NCBI GenBank assembly: GCA_946902985.2
Contig: OX336388.2
Span: 365,973,387 to 366,037,386 of the forward strand
DNA from: Meconema thalassinum
Taxonomy: Eukaryota; Arthropoda; Insecta; Orthoptera; Tettigoniidae
DNA: 64,000 nt
Direction of reading: 5' to 3'
Positions within the stretch are counted from its first letter, which is position 1; each line of letters opens with the position of its first letter. Shown piece by piece: positions 51,832 to 63,018 of this stretch. The notes under the pieces were generated by a model. The model ran no database searches and was not told the DNA's origin. It worked only from the letters and a program-made list of their open reading frames with translations. Both the position numbers and the translations under genes were made by a program.

Positions 51832-52130
51832 TATCTCGTAATGTACCAGATGAATCTATTGCATCTATTGCCTCTGACAATGGAAGAATCATTGACGAGG
51901 TCAACGCAAGGACACATGCATCTTGGCTGAAATGACGTACGACGACAGGCATCACCTGCGACCACCGGATGAAAGACCACCTTAAATCCGAGATCTACCG
52001 CATTTATCCGTCCAGTCGCACTCTATGGTACCGAGTGTTGGCCCGCTACAAAGGAGGTGGAACGTCGGCTAAGTGTCATGGAGATAAGGATGCTTAGATG
52101 GATAGGCGGTGTCATTAGAATGGATCATGT
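51832..52130 (+). pseudogene. LINE RT C-terminal fragment
   Basis: In shifting frames: GRIIDEVNARTHASWLK, GITCDHRMKDHLKSEIYRI, LYGTECWPATKEVERRLSVM and RMLRWIGGVIRMDHV. This is the thumb/tail signature of a widespread non-LTR family (RTE-like). The continuation of the same type of protein (VVPIHQKMREGRLRWFGHVL) occurs at 57645. Confidence 0.7.
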
Positions 52131-52171
52131 TTACAATTATTATGTATTTATTTATCGTATGGGTTTTAGTG

Positions 52172-52502
52172 TGAAGCCTCCGTGGCTTAGGCGGCAGCAC
52201 GCCGGCCTCTCACCACTGGGTCCGTGATTCAAATCCCGGTCACTCCATGTGAGATCTGTGCTGGACAAAACGGAGGCAGACAGGTTTTTCTCCGGGTACT
52301 CCGGTTGTCCCTGTCAAAATTTCATTCCAGCAACACTCTCCACTATCATTTCATCTGTCATTCATTTAATCATTGCCCCAGTGGTGTGCGTCAGGCCTCG
52401 GCAGCCGGCACAGTTCATATCCTCGCCGCTAGATGGGGACTACATTCATTCCATTCCTGACCCGGTCGGAGACTGGAAGCAGGCGGTGGATTTTTCATTT
52501 TC
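52172..52502 (+). mobile_element. S4 tRNA-derived SINE
   Basis: Head GCCTCCGTGGCTTAGGCGGC, B-box GATTCAAATCCCGG, body TTTTCTCCGGGTACTCCGGT. It is flanked by ATGGRTTTTAGTG (52159-52171 and 52503-52515, one mismatch). The right duplication runs into an S5 fragment, so S4 inserted at an S5 edge. Confidence 0.88.
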
Positions 52503-52600
52503 ATGGATTTTAGTGCCGGGAGTGTCCGAGGACCTGTTCGGCTTGCCTGAGTCTGTAGCTGCTTCCAGCGGACACCCTTACGGTGAGCTACAAGCACAGA
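52503..52600 (-). mobile_element. S5 SINE fragment
   Basis: The end block GTGCCGGGAGTGTCCGAGGA and GCTTCCAGCGGACACCCTTA is present; the tRNA head is missing. Confidence 0.65.
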
Positions 52601-53992
52601 TTACCTACTACTACAGATGGCCAACAGCCATGCTAATTCTTGGTACCTAAGACTTCAGCGCTGTCTGGTGGTTGACTGATGTACTAGCAACATGTCGACC
52701 GGTAGCGCCACCTATGAGCAGATCTCGTAAACACTAACCCTCCCGCCCCCTCCCCTCCACCCTGCCCCTTCCCCTCGTTCCGCTAAATATTCCCGTCCTA
52801 AATGCTCTGCCCACTTCAATGTTCCGAAAATCACAATCACCCAATACTTATGGCACGTTTTTAAGTGTGGAGATAATAATATGATCTACAAGAAATAAAT
52901 CACATTCAAAATACCAATAACAGAAAAAATTAATAAAAATAATAACAAAGTGGGAAATTGTGAATTCCAGAACTTTGATATGAACAATCACAGCATTTAG
53001 AATATAACCTCATCACTAATATACATGTTTTAATTTCTTTCAGTTGCAATTGGAACATATTGCATTGGTGACAAAAATTAGGCTACTACAATGCCTGCAG
53101 CATATTATTACTCAGCTTAAAAAATGGCCCAATTAGGCCTATAATCAATTAGTTATTAGAAAAAAACTACAAAGGAAAAGTACTGGGAAGGGAGAAAATT
53201 CATATTTTAAAATGCTTGATGCTGTTAGCAATAACAGTAAAATCTTAAGAGAGAATGCTAAGGAATCAGGTGGTGTAACCAGATCCTCATCACACTAAAA
53301 TTGTTAGTGTAATTAGTGCCAAATACATTAGGGGACAGAAAAAGAATTGGATATCACAAAATTTCTATACAGTAGTTCATTTCATATGCCCTTTAAAATA
53401 TATCCAGTTGAAAATTTTGAAGGGTGAAATGCAGTAAGTAGGCTACATCAAAAATTAACATCGCACACTAATACAGTACATTCCATGACGTGCTGTTAAG
53501 GGGAAAGGAGAAATAGGACTGTCAATGAAAAACAAGAAAAACACTCAATACTGCTAGAATTCATCATGTTTTATTTAAAAAGTTGTCAATGAAGAGAAGA
53601 TAACAGCAAGAGCCAAGATCAAACTTAGCAAAAATACAGTATTCAAATCTGGTCCTCCTAAAAGTATGTGTTGAGGCATGTTCCTTTTTTCTTTCTTGCC
53701 AAAGTATAACAGTAGGGACCAGCACATAATAATGGACCTAGTTCCTCCTTGATGTAATGGCTGACACCGATGAACCGCAAATTCCTACAACACATACTAG
53801 TGTGTATGTTGAAACAGTAAACTTAATAAATGTGTAACTTAATGCTTGAAACGGGGAACTTGAATTTGCTGACATGTGTATGTTTGCACCTACTGTAAGT
53901 AAACTACATTTTAAAAGAATCATTGTGTTTTTGATATTAATTCATTTAGGGCTTTCGATAACATATTCATTTAGCCCCATGTATTTGGAAGT
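52601..53992. other. unassigned, AT-rich
   Basis: A C-rich stretch at about 52738-52795 is followed by AT-rich sequence with only short open frames. Nothing recognised. Confidence 0.4.
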
Positions 53993-54003
53993 GTGTATGA
54001 TTT

Positions 54004-54712
54004 GTTGATGATGATATTTGTTGTTTTAACGAGCCTAACATCTTGGTTATCGGCCCCGAATGATTTTGGTGATCGTGAAGATGAAAATCAAATGTAAACT
54101 ATAACTGAAAACTAACTACAAACTTATATAGGCTACTAAAAGAAGAAATGGAAAACAAAAGGAGAATAAGGCAAACAAAGGACAGGAGGAAAAGAAATGC
54201 CCTCAAACCCTCGAAGAATTAGGATCGAGGGACTTGGAAGGAAGGAGAGCCACGAAAGGCCCCAGAGGCAATGGAAAAAGGGGAAAAACCAGACCCAGCT
54301 CAGGAATCCCTCGGGGTCGCCATCTCCCGAACTCACCAGCCGTGAGCCCCTGAGGGTGTAGCAATATCCAGGGCGCACCAAATGTGGTGGGGCTACATAC
54401 ACCCTGCCCCTTGAGGGCCTTGAGCAGAAGGCAGGAGATAACAAGAAAAGAAAAAGAAGGCTGACCCCTCGCAGGAGGAGGGCATCAGAAAAGATGAGAC
54501 AAGGGCCAATTAAGGCGGGAAAGGAATAGACTCCCTAGGCCTTGGATACCCTAATACCGTCGGGGTCGGAAGATAACAAGAGTTGACCAAGTGAGGTCGA
54601 CAGGAAAGAAGACAGAGAGGAGCACGGCACAAGTAAGTGGAAGCAATGCGGGACTCAGATGGGGCCCCGTGGTCGCCAACCCACGTCCCACTAGATGTGA
54701 GCCCCTGGGGGA
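54004..54712 (-). mobile_element. R9 retroelement with TSD
   Basis: Full-length minus copy: GATGATGAT tail at the low end, GATGTGAGCCCCTGGGG at the high end. It is flanked by GTGTATGATTT (53993-54003 and 54713-54723). It matches 9519-10243 and 18696-19433. Confidence 0.87.
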
Positions 54713-54779
54713 GTGTATGATTTTTATGATAAGCTGTGTTATTGTGGTATCTGTAGTAGTGTGTATACTTCCTGTAATT

Positions 54780-55020
54780 CAGGTGAGGACTGGAAAGGAG
54801 GCAGCCGTAGCCTTAAGTTGGGAACCATCCCAGCGTTAGCCTGAAGTGGAAGTGGGGAAACCTAGGAAAACCACTTCTTGGATGGCCGAGGTGAGAATCG
54901 AACCTACCTCTTCTCAGTTCTGCCTCACAAAGATGAGTGTGCGCCGTTCCAACAGTCATAACAGAATTAAATTACTTAATCAAGCTTGGAAACTAGCCCA
55001 GGACCTCAGGAGTGGCAGCA
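54780..55020 (-). mobile_element. S3-like SINE, partial
   Basis: Minus strand shows GGTTCGATTCTCACCTCGGC, AAGAAGTGGTTTTCC and a degraded GAACGGCGCACACTC block; the head is partly missing. Confidence 0.6.
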
Positions 55021-55331
55021 ACCACACCACAAGGTGGTCTTATTACAGAATCAATTGATGAAAAAATCCCTCCATGTAAGCTTAGACATTGGCATCCTAC
55101 GTGTTGAAAAATATTGTAAATAACGTGTGGGAATAAAATACTACCTATAGGTATATCAACCATTACATTGGCATACAATAAATCAATTATATTTGTCTTG
55201 TATCTATCTCACTGTTACAGAATATCATCGACAGAACCTAACACTTATTAACTTACCAAGAGTATAAAATAAAAATTGTCAGATAAGGGTGGGGTTATCG
55301 TGCCAATGGTTCCATGGTTTTATTGGATTTT

Positions 55332-56120
55332 CACGTTGGACTTAGTTCCACAGGACAAGAACACAATGTATATAGTTACACATTGGTAAGACTATAATAT
55401 GATCCTAGGCCATTAAACCTATTAGATCATGGGGGTGAATGTTAAGTTTTAATAACCTGAAATTACAGTCCTACATCAGTATTGCCATTACTACGAATTC
55501 GACCAACTGAACACCCAGCCCAAACACTGCATTCCTACCATAACATAAACCGTACAGCTTATTTTCCTGTGTATCTACAAAAATAAATACAAAGTGCCCA
55601 TAGCATGAATATGCAAGGAAACACATCTACACATTTGTTTGTTCTTGGTTTATTAGAGGACAGATGCATTTGAATGGTATTTGGGTCGCAGAACATTACA
55701 CGAGTCGACTACTTTAGCACCATGACTTAGCAAAAGTATATTCACGTTGGACTTCGTTCCACAGGACAAGAACACATTAACTTAATGTATATAGTTACAC
55801 ATTGGTAAGACTATATAATCCTAGGCCATTAAACCTATTAGACCATGGGGGTGAATGTTAAGTTTTAATAACCTGTAATTACAGTCCTACATCAGTATTG
55901 CCATTACTACCAATTCGACCAACTGAACACCCAGCCCAAACACTGCATTCCTACCATAACGTAAACCGTACAGCTCATTTTCCTGTGTATCTACAAAAAT
56001 AAATACAAAGTGCCTATAGCATGAATATGCAAGGAAACACATCTACTCATTTGTTTGTTCTTGGCTTATTAGAGGAGGACAGGTGCATTTGAATGGTATT
56101 TGGGTCGCAGAACATTACAG
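55332..56120 (+). repeat. 411-bp tandem segmental duplication
   Basis: CACGTTGGACTTMGTTCCAC through GGTCGCAGAACATTACA occurs at 55332-55703 and again at 55743-56120, with about 40 bp between. The copies differ by only a few substitutions and small indels. They contain no gene or known repeat, so this appears to be a recent local duplication. Confidence 0.88.
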
Positions 56121-57106
56121 TTCTAAATTAGTAATGGCATTACTACCTATTCTACCAATTGAATAGGTACTTTCCACAGCACCAGTAGCTAACATGTACA
56201 AGATCTGATCTTTTTTGAATACGGTACCAATGATAATTTGAAATTCAAGGAAGGGGAAAATATTAAAGCTTCGACACGTTGTCAAGAATCATGACATTTT
56301 TAATCTACCGCAATGTAAAATGAATTATTAACACACCTCAAGAACTTGAGTACACATATGCAATAGGCTCATGGTACTGGACGTATCTCTGCAAGATGTA
56401 ATCAAGTTGAAATATTACGGAAACATAGACTCTTACCTGGTAATTTCTAAGGAGAGTAGGCCTAATTGCCACATTCCTCTGCTATTTCGAGAACAGCAAT
56501 TTACGATTTGTTTGTTCCCAGAATTTGGTAGGCCTACCTGTGGGATAAATAATAGTGAAAGTTAATTAATATGTCAAGTGGAATGTCACCTGTACACTGC
56601 GTCTAATATAAATTCAAAACTAGGCTACGGTATATTTTGCACACGCAAAAACACGTTTTTACTTAAATTCTTAAAATAAGCGTACTTACTTGGCGTAGCA
56701 GACGAAGAACTGTTCACTTCTCATTACCACGAAGACAATTTGATATAAGAAAGATGAGATAGAACACAACATTAGCTTATTTGTATACGGCCAATATTAT
56801 TACATATAACACTTAAATAGAGCCGCCATGGCATGGTCAGTGCCGCCAACCCAGTAGAAATAATGTTTATTTAATGATAAGTGCCGTAATTATCGTCTGT
56901 GAGCAAGATAATTGCAAGGAAATGTCAATTAGGAATTATGTGTATATTTATTGACTAAATATAGTGATATGTTTGCAATTTAATTACAACGTTGTATCAT
57001 GCATATGTTGGCAACACGATATACACGACATACAGCGCTCCATACGACTGGCACGTGCTACTACACCGATGGTGCCAAATGATCCCTATCTGGTTGACAC
57101 CCCCTG
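56121..57106. other. unassigned AT-rich intergenic
   Basis: Only short open frames; nothing recognised. Confidence 0.4.
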
Positions 57107-57630
57107 GCTACAAGTTCCGTTCAATTTCAAGTAGTTCCAACTTTCGCCACCAGATATCAAAGATACCTAGTGGTGAACGTTGGAACTTTGATAGAGCAAA
57201 AATCAAGCAAGCTTGTAGTTTAACGTGACCGTTAATCTCGAGATCATGAGCCACGGGACCTCCTTTTTACGTGGAATCCGAACCACAGGACATGGCATTT
57301 CACTTCGAAAATCTCACATGCATTGACCGGGAATCGAACCCGGACCGCCTTGGTGAGAGGCATACAGCTAGACCGCTGAGCCACCACGCCCCCCTTTGAT
57401 AGAGCGTTCCGACGAAATCTAACGTAACAATTTAGCTTCAAACAAGTTTAGTCTGTGGAAGGATCTTTTACATGCCATAAATCTATGGCATGGGGCTTTA
57501 CTTCCCCTCCAAAGGAAGGCATACTGAAGGAATTTTAACGCTGTAAAAAATACAACGAATCGGCTGGGTTTGAACCCGCTATCTTGGGAACAGCCGATCA
57601 GCATGCTACCAACTACGCCACCGTATCCGC
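57107..57630 (-). mobile_element. S1 SINE (short-variant subfamily) split by S2
   Basis: Minus strand: head near 57600-57630, B-box GGGTTTGAACCC orientation at about 57566, GGGAAGTAAAGCCCC body, then interruption at 57198-57394. It continues as AGTTCCAACGTTCACCACTA and TTGGAACTACTTGAAATTGA. It matches 38331-38647 after removal of the insertion. Confidence 0.83.
57198..57394 (-). mobile_element. S2 tRNA-derived SINE with perfect TSD
   Basis: Minus strand: head GGGGCGTGGTGGCTCAGCGG, B-box CCGGGTTCGATTCCCGGTCA, body TGTGAGATTTTCGAAGTGAA and ATTAACGGTCACGTTAAACT, ending ACAAGCTTGCTTGATTTTT. It is flanked by TTTGATAGAGC (57187-57197 and 57395-57405). About 197 bp; the cleanest S2 copy. Confidence 0.92.
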
Positions 57631-57644
57631 TAATTTTCCAATGA

Positions 57645-57935
57645 TAATATACGGATACGTTTTGGAGTGGTGCCGATACATCAGAAAATGCGGGAAGGCC
57701 GTTTACGCTGGTTTGGCCATGTGCTGCGTGCAGAAGGCGACACAATGGCTCAGTCGGCATATACCCTGGCAGTCGCGGGAAAGAGGCCCAAGGGACGACC
57801 AAGGCAGAGGTGGGTTGAATCGATCCATACTGACCTGAAGACTGTACATCTACACCCAGACATGGCTCAAGACCGAAAGAAATGGAGACAACGAATCCTC
57901 ACAGTGGACCCGGCCACCAGGTGGGAAAAACGCTA
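57645..57935 (+). pseudogene. LINE polyprotein C-terminal fragment
   Basis: An open frame encodes VVPIHQKMREGRLRWFGHVL, then GKRPKGRPRQRWVESIHTDL, HPDMAQDRKKWRQRI and TVDPATRWEKR-stop, the end of an RTE-like polyprotein. No RT domain is attached. It belongs to the same type as the fragment at 51832-52130. Confidence 0.75.
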
Positions 57936-57952
57936 AGGATAATAAGAAGAAG

Positions 57953-60446
57953 ATACCAGGTGAATCATTTGCCCCTAATAATATCGCTTTAATCGTAAGC
58001 AGCCCAACTAGCTTTGTTGACAGGAAGGTCGATATTGCTCTGCTTAATGCACCTACAGCCTAATGCGAGGGAAGAATAATAGTGGTCAGTATCGTTTGCG
58101 GGTGTACAGGGTGTCATTTATGTACTCGAGTACCCTTACGGAGCGTGTAGGAGATGGGTATTGGATCGATTTGTGATAGGGAACCTGGGGTCGTAACGGC
58201 CTCCTAACCCCAAAAAACAGGTTTGTTTGAGGCCTTCCGCCCCTGTAAAATAGGCAAGCACGCCATTTTTTTTTCTGAGGTCGGGCACTCTTTCGCTGTC
58301 AACGGTCATGCAGGGACCACCACTCAACGCTGCGTTTGCCGAGAGGATAGCGGCGAGGTGCGGTGCCCCGGTGGTTCCGGGTTCGTTTCTCTTGGGTGCC
58401 ATGCCTTCATTTTTTTTCTCTTACTTTAATTTTAGACGGGAAGAAGGGGGCGTAGTACAGTGCGTGTTTATTCTGTGTTGATTTTTTAGCCTATTTTCAA
58501 TTTTGAAAAAATAGGCTTATGAGATCACCTTTTGTCCGTGTGTGTGGGCGTGTGTGTGTGTGTCCCCTAATAACTTCTAAACGCCTGGAGCGATTTCAAT
58601 GAAACACGGTAAGTTCATAGCACTATTCCGGACGACCATGACCATGCCCTCCAAATTTTATTCCGTCCCACCAATCCAACATGGCGGCTGTGCGAATTAT
58701 TTCACCAGCATTCAATATCTCCGAAACTATTCCCGATAACACCCTGGATATTTTAACGGCGATAAAGGGAACTACTAGAAGTTCACCTATGTGACTTTTG
58801 AAAAACTGGTAACTACAAAACCAACATGGCTGCCACGCGAATTTGCCGATTTTTAAATAGACGTTTATCGCCATTTAACCACCAAATGCAATAAAACATG
58901 GTACAGTATACGTTATACACATTGTAATGCACCGACATCTAACTTCGTTCAATTGTTTACATAACCACAAGATGGTGGATGTGCGAAATATTTCACCGGC
59001 CTTCTATATCTCTGAAACTATTAGCGGTATAACCCTGAAATTTTGTACGGAGATAAAGGGAACTACTGGAAGTCCATCTATAAGACTTTCAAAAACCAGT
59101 TAACTACAAAACGAACATGGCGGCCAAGCGAATTTGAAAATTTAAATAGACCGTTCTCGCGATTTAATGTTCCAACCGCAATGAAATCTGGTACAAGAAT
59201 TGTTTATACTCATTGTAATACACTGGCATCTAATTTAGTTCAATTGTTTACATAACCTCAAGATGGCGGCTGTGCGAATTTTAAAATTAAGTTTTTATTT
59301 CTTGTGTCGTAATCATGCGATCGATGTGAAAGTTTGAATAATGAACCTACGCAATAATTTTTCTTTAATGGTACATGACTCTATGGTCTATACATTTAAC
59401 AATCCTACATGGTGGCCATCCGAAATATTTAGACGGCTCTGAATATCTACGAATCTATTATAGCAATCGAACTGAATTTTTTATGTTCATAGGGGCTATG
59501 AACATAAGTTCACCTCTAGGACTTTAAATAACCTGGTGATCACAAATCCAACATGGCGGCGACGCGAAGTATAAATATTCACATGGACGTTTCTCGCAAT
59601 TTAACCATTCGAGTGCAGTGAAACTTGGTACAGTAAATTCTTATACGAGTTTTAATCCACTGGCATCTAATTTATTTCAATTGTTTCCATAACCACAAAA
59701 TGTCATCTGTGTGAAATTTTAAAATCTCCTTGTTACCTCTTGTGTCCTAATCATGCGATTGAAGATTGAATGCTACACGTACACAATAATCTTCATGTAA
59801 CAGTACATATCTCTAGGACCTACATATATAAAATCCAACATGGCGACCATCCGAAATATTTAGTCGATTCTCAATATCTACGAATCTATTACTGCAATCA
59901 AAATGAAATTTTGTATGTAGATATAGGCAATTAACATAAGTAGGATATATGAAAATAGGCTGTATAGTTCTTCACGGAACTACTTGTTTAAAATATTGTT
60001 GATTCTGTAAATTAATTGCCTTTTGATTATTAGTATCAATGAGTTACGTGTGTTTCTGTAGCAGTTACTGACGACGGAACTATCAATTAGCAAGAGGAAT
60101 GCAGCTCTCGGCTAACGCAGCGTTGAGCGGTGGTCACACCAAGACCGTTGACAGCGAACGAGAGCCTGATCTGAGAGCAACACATGGCGCGCTTGCCTAC
60201 TTTACAGGGGCGGTGGGCCTGAATGAAACCTGTTTTCTGGGGTTTGGAGGCCATTCCGACCCCAGATTCCCTATCTCAAATTGATCCTATACCCATCCCC
60301 TACACGCCCTTTATGGGTACTCAAGTACATAAATGACACCCCATATGCTCCCAGTGTATTAGTACGAAATATCGACTTTCCTGACAACACGCGTTAGTTG
60401 GGCTGCATAAAATAACATTATCAGGGGCGGGTGATTAACCTGGTAT
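57953..60446. repeat. long inverted repeats flanking HINE copy 3
   Basis: Left arm 57953-58347 and right arm 60103-60446 are inverted copies, very roughly 80% alike by eye, both beginning ATACCAGGT and containing GTGTCATTTATGTACT, GATGGGTAT, CGCTGTCAACGGTC and CTCAACGCTGCGTT. No TSD or transposase is visible. It could be a long-TIR or foldback DNA element, the gap between the arms being mostly the Helentron-like insertion. Confidence 0.65.
58482..59988 (-). mobile_element. Helentron-like non-autonomous element, copy 3
   Basis: Reverse orientation: the 5' end AACAAGTAGTTCCGTGAAGA is at 59988 and the stem-loop 3' end is at 58482, with a GTGTGT microsatellite at about 58540-58562. Interior CAACATGGCGGC and AAGATGGCGGC motifs (reverse of GCCGCCATNTTG) recur through the body. 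It lies between long inverted repeats. Confidence 0.63.
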
Positions 60447-61352
60447 ACAAAATCGTATCACCAACTTTTACTTACTTTGCCCTCATACCGGACAAAGCGA
60501 CATACGACGTTTACCTCACAAATCTATTAAATTTATCGATAAACGTTCCACAACAGAGTTCCAGGAACTCAATCAAAGGTATGACTGAAGATACATTGAC
60601 AGATAAACTGAAATACAGGACGGAACTACTATTGTACATTCCTTGCCAAGTATTCTGATGAATGTGAGTACTCAACTGACGGCACTTTATCAGCTAGTGA
60701 GCTAAACCGGTGATTTGCATTTCTCTTTTTTACCTTATCGTGATTCACACCTCCCGCTGCCAGAAAATCGGAATGGCATTTGAACTGCGCCGACTGGAGC
60801 CGAGATTAGCTGTCACACTGCGTGAAGCGCAAAGGAAGTGAGCTCTACAAATAATCGGTTTATTTTTCTTCTCACACGCTGATGTATGCAGCCTGCGTCA
60901 CAGATATGCCACTTGGGCTGACTACCTTTCTAGAGCGCGCATTTCATTTGCGTGTCAGTTTAACATAGACGGAGACTTGGAAAATGTTTTATTTAGTACC
61001 TCTGGTTATTTAACTACACTTGAAATGGAGGCACTATCACAGATTGCAATCTGTTTAATAACAATCATAATCAAGCCGTCTCTTTCTGTATCTGTGCATG
61101 AGGCTTGACGTGACATGTAGACGATGTTTTATATTATGGAAAATGTCTTGTGGCACGTAAGTGGAGGGGCAGATGACCTCACTGTTCCACCTAAGTGGAT
61201 TGTTAATATGTATTCAGGGATATTGGAACTTAAATTTCAAAACTCATTAATGAGCAATGGATTTTGTACTAATTTCACAAACGGAATTCTTTGTATACAT
61301 TATTCAATAATATACAAATGAATCACAATGTGTCGAGTGTCTGAGACTATGT
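60447..61352. other. unassigned intergenic
   Basis: Contains only a GGGGCAGATGACCTCACTG block near 61167, a possible SINE tail. No gene recognised. Confidence 0.4.
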
Positions 61353-62200
61353 TATCATCATCATCATCATCATTTATTGCATGTGACAGGCCATTAAGAC
61401 CCATAGCAGAAAAACAAGGGTATACAATTCTTGATTGCAATATAAATAGCAAGCATAACATAATATAGGCTATAACGTTGTACTTCATAACAGGAAGAAT
61501 GATTTCAGCTTCCCAAATAATGGTTGCATATATTAGACCAACGATTTCTATTCCTGGCATCTTCCATACTTGCATCTGGATCTACCTGGTTCAGTGCCAA
61601 CATAGCTCGATCTTTCCATCTCGTTCTTGGTCGACCTCTTGGACGTTTTCCCGTTGGCTGAAAATTGAACACACGGTTCGGGAGAGTACCTTCTGCTCTG
61701 ATAATGTGTCCTAACCATTGTAATCGTCTTCTATCTATCTCTCTACTGATGTCTGCCTTTTTATAACGTCGATATAACTCTTCTTTACTCCGTCTTTCCC
61801 AACTGTCAGTTTCTGGGCAGTATTTTGGGCCATAGATTTTCCGCAGCATTTTTCTTTCAAATGCACATATACGTTCTTCAAAAGTTCTTGGAGTCGCCCA
61901 CGTTTCACAACCATACATTAAAAAAGGTCGTACTAGGGTAATGTATAGGTGGATCTTGTTTTCCTGAGATATTAGACGTGACGTGAAAATTCGATTCATG
62001 CTATAGGAAACATGAGTAGCGTTGGTGATTCTTTGTCTTATTTCCTTTTCTATTTCACTTTTGTTTGACAATATTGATCCTAAATATTTGAATGATTCAA
62101 CTGTCTCAAATTTGTGCATTCCAACGTCGATAGCGATCGGAATATTATATAAAGATACAAAATATTTCATTCGTCGAACGATATGTAGGCCTATTATCTC
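61353..62200 (-). pseudogene. LINE polyprotein C-terminal region, 5'-truncated
   Basis: An open frame of 221 codons (62170 to 61505) encodes VESFKYLGSILSNKSEIEKE, LVRPFLMYGCETWA, FERKMLRKIYGPKYCPETDS, RRRLQWLGHIIRAEGTLPN and GKRPRGRPRTRWKDRAMLAL, a typical thumb and tail of a non-LTR retrotransposon ORF2. The catalytic RT part is missing. The 3' end reads AATAAATGATGATGATGA, a poly(A)-signal-like sequence followed by a TGA-repeat tail. Confidence 0.8.
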
Positions 62201-62779
62201 ATCTATTTATGTGTTACGAGAATGAAACACCGTAATATTGACTTTTTAGGCCACGTGAATATTGTTTAATAAAAATTAATATAATTGTCTTTCACCATGA
62301 ATTGCATAAATAAATCATTAAAATTACTAAAATAATTATGTTATACCAATATTATTGACTGTAGATATAGGAGTCTTCGTAGAACACGTAGAAAAGTTAT
62401 GATCATTAGTGCATCATACCAAATATGCAAGTACCTTATATATTTAGTCACAAAAACGAAACTTTATGAAGATACGATTAAGCAATGTAAATAATAAACA
62501 CCGTAATATTGATTTCATCTATTCATCTACGATTTAGGAATGAATTGTAGACGTGCATGTTAGTATAAACGGAATGCTAGGATCTCAATTTGGAGTCTCA
62601 TTCAACAGATATGACCGACCCATTACGATAGCGATAATAAACAAACAATCAATCAAACTCCGTAACGCGTAGACCCTGAAGGGTTTGGCCTACCAAGCGA
62701 CTGCTGCCTAGGCCTGTTCACCTACAGATTATGGAGTGATGCGTGATCAGCACGTTGTGTCCCTTCAGTCAATAATCTT
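62201..62779. other. unassigned AT-rich intergenic
   Basis: Nothing recognised. Confidence 0.4.
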
Positions 62780-62958
62780 GGTTTCTTTGACCAGGGCGCT
62801 GCCTCAATGATCATGTAAGAACTAAACAGTCCTCATCAGGCTGAGTGCAACCAGTTCCAGACTTCACGTTAGTTTCTAAAATCATTCACTGAACCAGGAA
62901 TCAAATCCAGGGGATCCGAGTGAGGAGCTTGTAAGCTACCTCAACTCCAGGGTGCCAT
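62780..62958 (-). mobile_element. S3-related tRNA-derived SINE
   Basis: Minus strand: GGTAGCTTACAAGCTCCTCA head-like, GGATTTGATTCCTGGTTCAG (B-box), then a TCTGGAACTGGTTGCACTCA and GCCTGATGAGGA body similar to S3. Boundaries are approximate. Confidence 0.5.
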
Positions 62959-62960
62959 CA

Positions 62961-62963
<3 letters not shown>

Positions 62964-63000
<37 letters not shown>
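62964..63000 (+). repeat. (AAT)n microsatellite
   Basis: About twelve AAT units immediately before the open frame at 63019. Confidence 0.95.
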
Positions 63001-63001
<1 letters not shown>

Positions 63002-63018
63002 CAATCGTCGGTGGCAGG

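Noticed and set aside
57953..60446. MuDR-type element based on long TIRs
   Set aside because: No matching 9-bp flanking duplication and no transposase, so the class was left open.
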